Positions 63,743-64,000 of a stretch of DNA of 64,000 bases are shown piece after piece. Position numbers and translations under genes: made by a program. Origin of the DNA: Ceratothoa steindachneri (lineage: Eukaryota; Arthropoda; Malacostraca; Isopoda; Cymothoidae); contig OZ018323.1 in the NCBI GenBank assembly GCA_963969495.1, forward strand, positions 77,278,583 through 77,342,582. The letters are read 5' to 3'. Positions within the stretch are counted from its first letter, which is position 1. Every line of letters starts with the position of its first letter. The notes below the pieces were generated by a model. It was not told the DNA's origin, searched no databases, and saw only the letters and a program-made list of their open reading frames with translations.

Positions 63743-63898
63743 GTACTGTGGGTGACTTCCGTTGCCACCTGGGAGGCGTCTTCAAGTAGGCAGGTCACCG
63801 TGGGGGTGATCAGATGGGGTTTGATAGCCCTATGCGTCGCCCCGTTGCCTCTTTTTGCTGCCCTAGAGCTCCGTACCAGACCGGGATCCCTCATTCAG
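63743..63898 (+). CDS. SLC6-type gene, exon 11 (rest of TM11 and TM12)
   Basis: After GTTCTTGCAG it encodes VLWVTSVATWEASSSRQVTV and GVIRWGLIALCVAPLPLFAA (TM12), ending LELRTRPGSLIQ/GTAGGT, which matches the LxxxPGTLKERL end of SLC6 TM12. The remaining C-terminal exon lies beyond the window. Confidence 0.85.
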
Positions 63899-64000
63899 GT
63901 AGGTTCCACTTGGCAACGTCCAGGTTCGATACCTTCATGGAGGTCCTTGATCTTCAGCAGGCGTGGGGACAAGACTTTGTAACTTCAGGGACAAGCCCTA

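Overview
This is a repeat-rich piece of animal genome, most likely from an arthropod and perhaps a crustacean. The reasons are split genes with GT-AG introns, a sodium/chloride-dependent neurotransmitter-type transporter gene (SLC6 family), short interstitial TTAGG/CCTAA runs, and a dense mix of non-LTR, LTR, mariner, hAT and SINE elements. The lineage is inference. No bacterial-type genes, rRNA or CRISPR array were seen.

Positions 1-38 kb are almost wholly nested transposons. A family of RNase H-bearing non-LTR retrotransposons ('family A') is present six times, always on the + strand: copy 1 (1-6290), copy 3 (about 6360-9372), copy 2 (14035-20904, nearly intact with a 13-bp target-site duplication), copy 4 (30400-37790 in three pieces), copy 5 (44300-46530) and copy 6 (53399-55990). 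A second non-LTR family on the - strand ('element B', 9373-10489 plus 26033-30367) is cut in two by a - strand Ty3/gypsy-type LTR retrotransposon (10490-26032). That LTR element was itself invaded by A copy 2 in gag and by a third non-LTR element ('element C', 22862-25866) in its 5' LTR. Its pol remnants run protease, integrase, then RT/RNase H, the unusual Gmr1-like order. Copy 4 was opened by a DNA-transposon remnant and later by a tRNA-derived SINE with an 11-bp target-site duplication.

Positions 38-64 kb carry one host gene on the + strand: eleven exons (39679-63898) joining in phase to 716 codons of an SLC6-type transporter, running past the right edge. It covers a long N-terminal tail and TM1 to about TM12. 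Key SLC6 residues are altered (TM1 Na+-site Asn to Ser; TM6 gate Phe to Thr), and exon 7 is preceded by decoy copies of its own start. The introns hold A copies 5 and 6, a mariner with matching 27-29 bp terminal repeats and TA duplications, a 2.28-kb hAT with an 8-bp duplication, an L2/CR1-like LINE end, other RT scraps, and several minisatellites, the largest an approximately 820-bp array of a 15-bp unit just before exon 10.

The two points most worth following are the gag-PR-INT-RT order of the LTR element and the in-frame TGA shared by both young A copies between endonuclease and RT. No new defence or biosynthetic system was seen.
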